A DNA stretch of 64,000 bases. Source: Nymphaea colorata (Eukaryota; Streptophyta; Magnoliopsida; Nymphaeales; Nymphaeaceae). The stretch covers positions 6,241,528 through 6,305,527 of the forward strand of contig NC_045140.1 of NCBI RefSeq assembly GCF_008831285.2, given 5' to 3'. The notes under the pieces were generated by a model. That model did no database searches. It saw nothing but the letters and a program-made list of their open reading frames with translations, and was not told the DNA's origin. Position numbers and translations under genes: made by a program. Below, piece after piece: positions 59,260 through 64,000 of this stretch. Within the stretch, counting starts at the first letter, position 1. Each line of letters starts with the position of its first letter.

Positions 59260-59921
59260 AGTGTGCACATACATGAAAAACTGGCAGATACCAGACCTTC
59301 ATATATTAGATTTTTATAAAAATCATTTGGGTGTTGATTCCAAGAAAATCAGACAGGAGGTTAAGCTGTGAACTTAAAAGCTAAATTCAAGAGTCCAAGA
59401 TACCCTTAGAGTAAGGAAAGAAATGCTTCTTTAAATAAAAACGCATCCTTGAAAATACAACTTGACCTCCATACTTATAACTTAATATTCATCAGTTGAT
59501 CTTGTCGGCATAAATTATTCTTATCAAGTCAGGTAAATGTGGGTCTGGTAGTTACATGTTTTTATTATAATACATATTATATGTATATATTATTATACAT
59601 GTAACATGTTGTATACATCTAAAATTCTTTAAAGTTAGTACCAAATTGAAGTTGGTGGTTATCGTTGTTGTGTTCCATGTCAAATTTGGTTAAGGCATCT
59701 GGCGGCCCCATCCCACTTGATGACCGGTAGGATAAACGAGGTTAGCACATGATTAAGGCTGTCAAGGTGCAAACTCATTATTCCCAAGTGGTTGTTGTTA
59801 ACTATATGTGACTCTATCATAATTTAAAAAATAAATTAAATTATTTAAAAAGTAAGTTAAAAAATAATATCTGCATATCAACACATTAGCAAAATGATGG
59901 TCATATTTGAAATTAAAGATG

Positions 59922-59958
<37 letters not shown>

Positions 59959-60229
59959 AAAAATGTGTGAAATATTATTAAATAATAAAAATGCTAAACA
60001 CTTTTTTCTCTCAACCGTCCATCACAATGGATAGATGACCATATGAGTGAGGTGTGTTACTCTTGATAACCAGTCGTTCAATTTTCTTAAATAGAATAGT
60101 AAGCACAATGAACATACAAAGTAAAAACTACAATCTATGCTATATATGGAGAAGTACTTTATCCAATTTCTCTTTTTCTTCACTCTCTTCACGTTTTAAA
60201 ATCTGTAAAAGAACAACAGAATTGAAATC
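57662..60229. other. Intergenic DNA with microsatellites, no gene seen
   Basis: TA runs lie at 58521-58555 and 59924-59955 and a TC/TA run at 59223-59258. The rest is AT-rich and contains no recognisable coding sequence. Confidence 0.5.
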
Positions 60230-60332
60230 TAGTACAATAATAATACTAGTTTTACCAATGCGCCTTTTACGACGATCTTTAACAACATAAAATAAAATAA
60301 CATCCAATCTACCCTGCTAATTTCAATTCGCT

Positions 60333-60413
<81 letters not shown>

Positions 60414-60641
60414 AGTCAAAGGGAGACCATATGTATAAGAAGGGCTGGTGGACGTTAAACATAAGCAAGATCGTATCTGTAGTGGTGTTAGATTGCCGTA
60501 TCTGCCACTTAGAACTGGTTGGTGGCCCCGTTCTTAAGGATGTAACGGGCTGAATATAGTACGATGATAGGACTAAATTTATCAATGCACCTTTTACTAT
60601 GTTTTTTAGTTACACAAAGGAAAATATTCAATTCTTTAATT

Positions 60642-60705
<64 letters not shown>

Positions 60706-60830
60706 AAGAAGGGTTGGTGAACGTTTAAACATTAGCAAGTTCATATTTATTGTCATGTGATTGCCCTATCTACCATCTGGGCCTGGGTAGGTATCCCCGT
60801 TGTTAAGGATGTAAATGGGTCAGGCTTGTC
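60230..60830. repeat. Diverged tandem duplication, each copy with a (TA)n tract
   Basis: Landmarks ACCAATGCGCCTTTTAC / ATCAATGCACCTTTTAC, GAAGGGCTGGTGGACGTT / GAAGGGTTGGTGAACGTT and CCCCGTTCTTAAGGATGTAA / CCCCGTTGTTAAGGATGTAA appear twice in order, about 270-325 bp apart. TA runs lie at 60337-60410 and 60645-60703. Confidence 0.8.
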
Positions 60831-60974
60831 CGGATATAGGCACTACCCCAACCCCACCCGCATCGTGTTTTGGTTAATCAAGTCCAAAACTGGTTTAACT
60901 AGCAAGATGCCTTCTTATATTAAATTGGGTTAATTTTTTGTTGAATTTGTAGTGACCTTTTTTTTCTCTATGTC

Positions 60975-61040
60975 AGTGTCCGTGAGATTCGAACCAGCGA
61001 CTTGATTAACCATAGTGGCCTTGTAAAGCTACTCCCTCTG
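60975..61040 (-). other. tRNA-derived (SINE-like) box A/box B segment
   Basis: On the minus strand TAGCTTTACAAGG (box-A-like) is followed about 24 bp later by GGTTCGAATCTC, a near-perfect box B. No tRNA cloverleaf closes. A SINE head or tRNA relic is the likeliest reading. Confidence 0.4.
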
Positions 61041-62599
61041 TATAAATCTGCCTGCCAAACGCATACAGAAATTCAAACAACTGAAACTAAATATAATTTG
61101 CGTATTTAAGAAATCATTGCCCAATTAAGAGCAGGAAGAGATTTCTCCGCTTGTTATAAGGTTAGGTGATAATGTAACAATAGGACGAAGCGATGAAGAC
61201 TGTAGATCATGCCGTGTGATGAACGAATACCAAACTCAGAAAGATATTGTTTCTTCTACAGAACAAACAAATAGGCTTTGCTTTCCCTCTGTGGTGATGA
61301 TTAAAGAAAAGATGATGGTGAAGGGGAAGGATGAGGGAAGGGAGCCCACAATGGACGTAACAATTAACATACGACTTTGTTGCCTTCAAAAGGGGAGCCA
61401 GAAAAGGACTGTGGGCAGGAATCCTCTGATCATGCATGCATGTGATCGGAACAAGGCCACCCACCATCACCTGATTTCCTTCTCATTACAGAGAAACAAA
61501 AGAGAAAGAGAGAGAGAGAAACAGTTAGTTAATGAAAGCAGCAGGGAATCCAATGTTCATTGGAGAAAATCCTCAATTCTGAAAAACGGGCGAATGAAGC
61601 CTCAATATGAAGTAAACCTCAGGTTTCACCCTTACCAATGAGTGACGCCATTCTTAGTGGCTCCTCTGTATGCAATATCTCATTCCTGTGTACAAATAGT
61701 CACCATATCATGAGCTCTTTGAGAATGTTGGGCCCGTTTTAGCCTTCAAGCTGCAAAAGGGTTGTATAGATTAGATGTGATGCTTGTAGGGATGTCAATT
61801 GTCGATGGATCGGATACCTGAGTTAACTGCTTCAAAAAAGTCGGATATGAAAAAAATTGTATGATTATGAAGTGGAGTCGAATTTTAGAAATAATAGCCG
61901 ATTGAATTTGGATTTGGACTTGAATTTAAACAAATATCTGAGTTGGAGATTCGGATTCAGTTTTGAATGAATGTTTATATCAAATTTCTATACATAATGA
62001 AAGTCATTTCTTAACAAATCATAATATGGTTTGGATTCAGTTGTATATTTAGTCAGATTTGGATTGCAATTTTAAAATTGGATTTGGATATGGTACAGAT
62101 TTTTGTTTCGTTAGTGTTCAAATCCGAACCCAAATATGTCAAGATTCAATGAAGTGTAAATGGTACACCCAATTTTGTGTTATTTTCTTAATTCAAGTAC
62201 TTAATTCACATATATTGTTCTTATAGAGGTCACTTGATGAATTACCTTGTTCTAATGCATTGTTGTTGTTGTTGTTGTTTTTTCTTCTTTTTTTTTCCAC
62301 AAGACCTACTCCAACTGCTTGGACTTGAGGGAAATGCCGGAACCCTTCCAATCACCACATACTTGGCATATTAATATTAATTTGGTTTGAGATATTTGTT
62401 ACTTAAATCATGTTCATTCAATGTACATTCTTATATGCCTTGAAGAGGATCCAAAGATTGACGTGATTTTGAAACTCGGGTGTGTCAACCATTTTACCAT
62501 CCAAGCATCCCAAAAGTGAACCGTGATCAAAAGTCAATGTGTCCAGACCTTTTTAAACTCAAACGACTCTTAAAAGATTATAGATTCTTAGGAAATTTT
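61041..62599. other. Intergenic DNA, no gene seen
   Basis: A 141-codon frame (61216-61641) is polar, lacks a domain and has no coding-like pattern. About 61788-62150 is an AGGGATGTCAATT-type hAT relic with GGATTTGGATATGG words. Confidence 0.45.
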
Positions 62600-62767
62600 G
62601 AGGTTGTTTGGCAGTAGGAATAGTCTATGAATGTTTCATAAATATATTCCAAAAATTAGAGCAAAGTCAAGAAACATTAGAAATAACAAGTGTTCCATGC
62701 ATCAGCCCTAAACTTTGGGGTAGGTTCATGGAATACCTACCAAGTAATCTTACTGCCAAACGACCCC
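62600..62767. mobile_element. MITE 1 of a three-MITE chain
   Basis: Left end GAGGTTGTTTGGCAGTA and inverted right end GGGGTCGTTTGGCAGTA. TTA follows at 62768-62770; the left flank is TTT. Confidence 0.7.
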
Positions 62768-62770
62768 TTA

Positions 62771-62890
62771 GGGGCCATTTGGGACCAGTTACATTATGTC
62801 ACTGTCCATGCAACGTTTCATGAATCAAACCCACATTTTGGGGCTGATGCATGGAACAGTGACAATATGTTACTGCTCTCAAACAGCCCC
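62771..62890. mobile_element. MITE 2 of the chain, 120-bp foldback
   Basis: Left end GGGGCCATTTGGGACCAG and inverted right end GGGGCTGTTTGAGAGCAG, with the inverted match continuing through TCACTGT-CCATGCA almost to the centre. TTA lies on both sides (62768-62770 and 62891-62893). Confidence 0.8.
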
Positions 62891-62893
62891 TTA

Positions 62894-63062
62894 TGGGTCA
62901 TTTGTCACATGAAATACTATACTTTATGAGTGTTCCATGAACCTGCCCCAATGATTGGGTTAGATTCATGGATGCATAGTTTTAGTGTTTCATAAATATG
63001 CTCCAATCTTTGGGGTAGATTCACAGAACACTTACATAGCGCTCCAACTACCAAACGACCCC
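62894..63062. mobile_element. MITE 3 of the chain
   Basis: Left end TGGGTCATTTGTCACATG and inverted right end GGGGTCGTTTGGTAGTTG. TTA lies on both sides (62891-62893 and 63063-63065). Confidence 0.7.
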
Positions 63063-63065
63063 TTA

Positions 63066-63520
63066 GTGATGCCAATGTGACTTACCATGTCTAACAAGAT
63101 CTTAGTTGCCAAGAAACCTACTTCACTTTATTAATTTCATTGCATCCTTCAATTATATAATATATTTTGAGTGACTTCCTTATTGACATAATGCTTAATA
63201 AGTCATTTGCATTCTCAAACCAGATTAAAAGAAAATCAGGTCTCCATAAATGTTTTGTGACATTCCAAACTGGGTTGAGGAACCTGTTGGATTTAAAACT
63301 TGATTGTAGCCCAGTTTGGAGAAGCAGGGAGGCCTAGCTCTTTTACAGTCTAACTTCATTCACCAAAGTTAAAAACCTACTTGTCATCCAAAAACCAAAA
63401 CAAAGTTTTAGACATACCAAAACCTGAACACAGAATTAAGTTTTGAAAAACTTTTGGGACATTAGTTACATTTGGTCTCTCAACTTTGGAATGTTTATCT
63501 CTACCTCTTATAGATAGAGA
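63066..63520. other. Intergenic DNA, possibly LTR remnant
   Basis: It lies directly downstream (minus strand) of Copia RNase H sequence, so it may include polypurine tract and LTR, but no repeat partner is in the window. Confidence 0.3.
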
Positions 63521-63521
63521 T

Positions 63522-64000
63522 TCACCAAAATCGCAAGATTTTTTGGAAGGTAGATCTATTGCTCACGCTAATTGCTCTTTCTCTATCATGATCTTCAACA
63601 TGCTCCCGCAAGCCAAGCACTATTGAGTGGAGATTGAACTTGGTACTTAAGTAAGAATAATGTGGTCCAAGAAGAGGTTTAGTGAGGATATCTACGAGTT
63701 GTCCTTCAGTAGGAATAAACTGGACTTGAACATACTTTTGGGCCACCTTCTCTCGTACAAAGCCATAATCCACTTCAATGTGCTTTGTACGGATGTCGAG
63801 CATAGGGTTAACTGTAAGATATGTAGCTCCACTGTTGTCACACCATATCTCTGGAGTATCTATGATAGGAAATGTGAGGCCAAAGAGAACTTGTTTCATC
63901 CAAATGAGTTCTACGACTGCCATGCCAACTGCTTTGTATTTGGTTCCATACTTGACTTGGCCACAGTCTTTTGTTTTGTTGAGTTCTGTGAAATAAGATT
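63522..64000 (-). pseudogene. 3' end of a Copia pol gene (RNase H), cut by the window edge
   Basis: Minus-strand frame with VELIWMKQVLFGL, WCDNSGATYLTVNP, RTKHIEVDYGFVREKV and TEGQLVDILTKPL, the standard Copia RNase H tail, then an unusual C-terminal extension to a stop at 63522. Upstream of 63950 the frame shifts (KYGTKYKAVGM lies in another frame), so it is slightly damaged. The element continues beyond 64000. Confidence 0.85.

Noticed and set aside
61216-61641. 141-codon frame as a possible gene
   Set aside because: Polar composition, GA repeat inside, no domain and no promoter or splice context that I can defend.

Overview
The window is nuclear DNA of a flowering plant. The evidence is GT-AG introns, a plant family-1 UDP-glycosyltransferase with a PSPG box, two IRT/ZIP-type metal transporters, a TMK-type receptor kinase, a NAC-like gene, Copia retrotransposons primed by initiator tRNA-Met, and many MITEs. 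Coding exons are GC-rich and sit in very AT-rich, microsatellite-dense spacers. That contrast is common in monocots and early-diverging angiosperms, but the species cannot be named from sequence alone.

Layout. 1-3.8 kb: tandem repeats, an hAT-like relic and a tRNA-like relic. 3.95-5.4 kb: intronless UGT75-like glycosyltransferase (+). 5.4-11.3 kb: microsatellites, a degenerate minisatellite and a broken hAT transposase. 11.3-19.8 kb: a long foldback element split by a 3'-truncated Copia element. 20.8-23.2 kb: a shortened NAC-like gene (-) with a MITE in intron 2. 24.2-25.2 kb: a TAA-flanked TIR element. 27.4-27.6 kb: a two-exon gene for an unrecognised 49-residue protein (-). 28.0-30.4 and 33.7-36.2 kb: tandem ZIP transporter genes (-). 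37-47.4 kb: an hAT MITE, a decayed Copia (-), a 2.5-kb TIR element, a GGATC-rich minisatellite and a GC-rich island holding a fragment of the receptor-kinase gene. 48.7-49.2 kb: a MITE with an internal triplication. 50.8-54.1 kb: the TMK-type receptor kinase (+). 54-64 kb: no gene; tandem duplications, TA tracts, a chain of three MITEs and the 3' end of another Copia (-).

The genes do not form one pathway. The two ZIP genes are a tandem duplicate pair: both have coding exons of 597, 150 and 306 nt, both lack the usual histidine-rich loop, and they share promoter blocks at matching distances. The other genes (glycosylation, NAC-type regulation, receptor-kinase signalling, small unknown protein) look like independent neighbours.

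The least expected observations are four. (1) The small spliced gene at 27.4 kb. (2) Three TAA/TTA-flanked TIR elements that each carry a different 17-bp hairpin 130-134 bp from the left end. (3) The truncated Copia flanked by a 95-bp copy of its host element instead of a 3' LTR. (4) A promoter-like antisense segment inside that Copia's leader.
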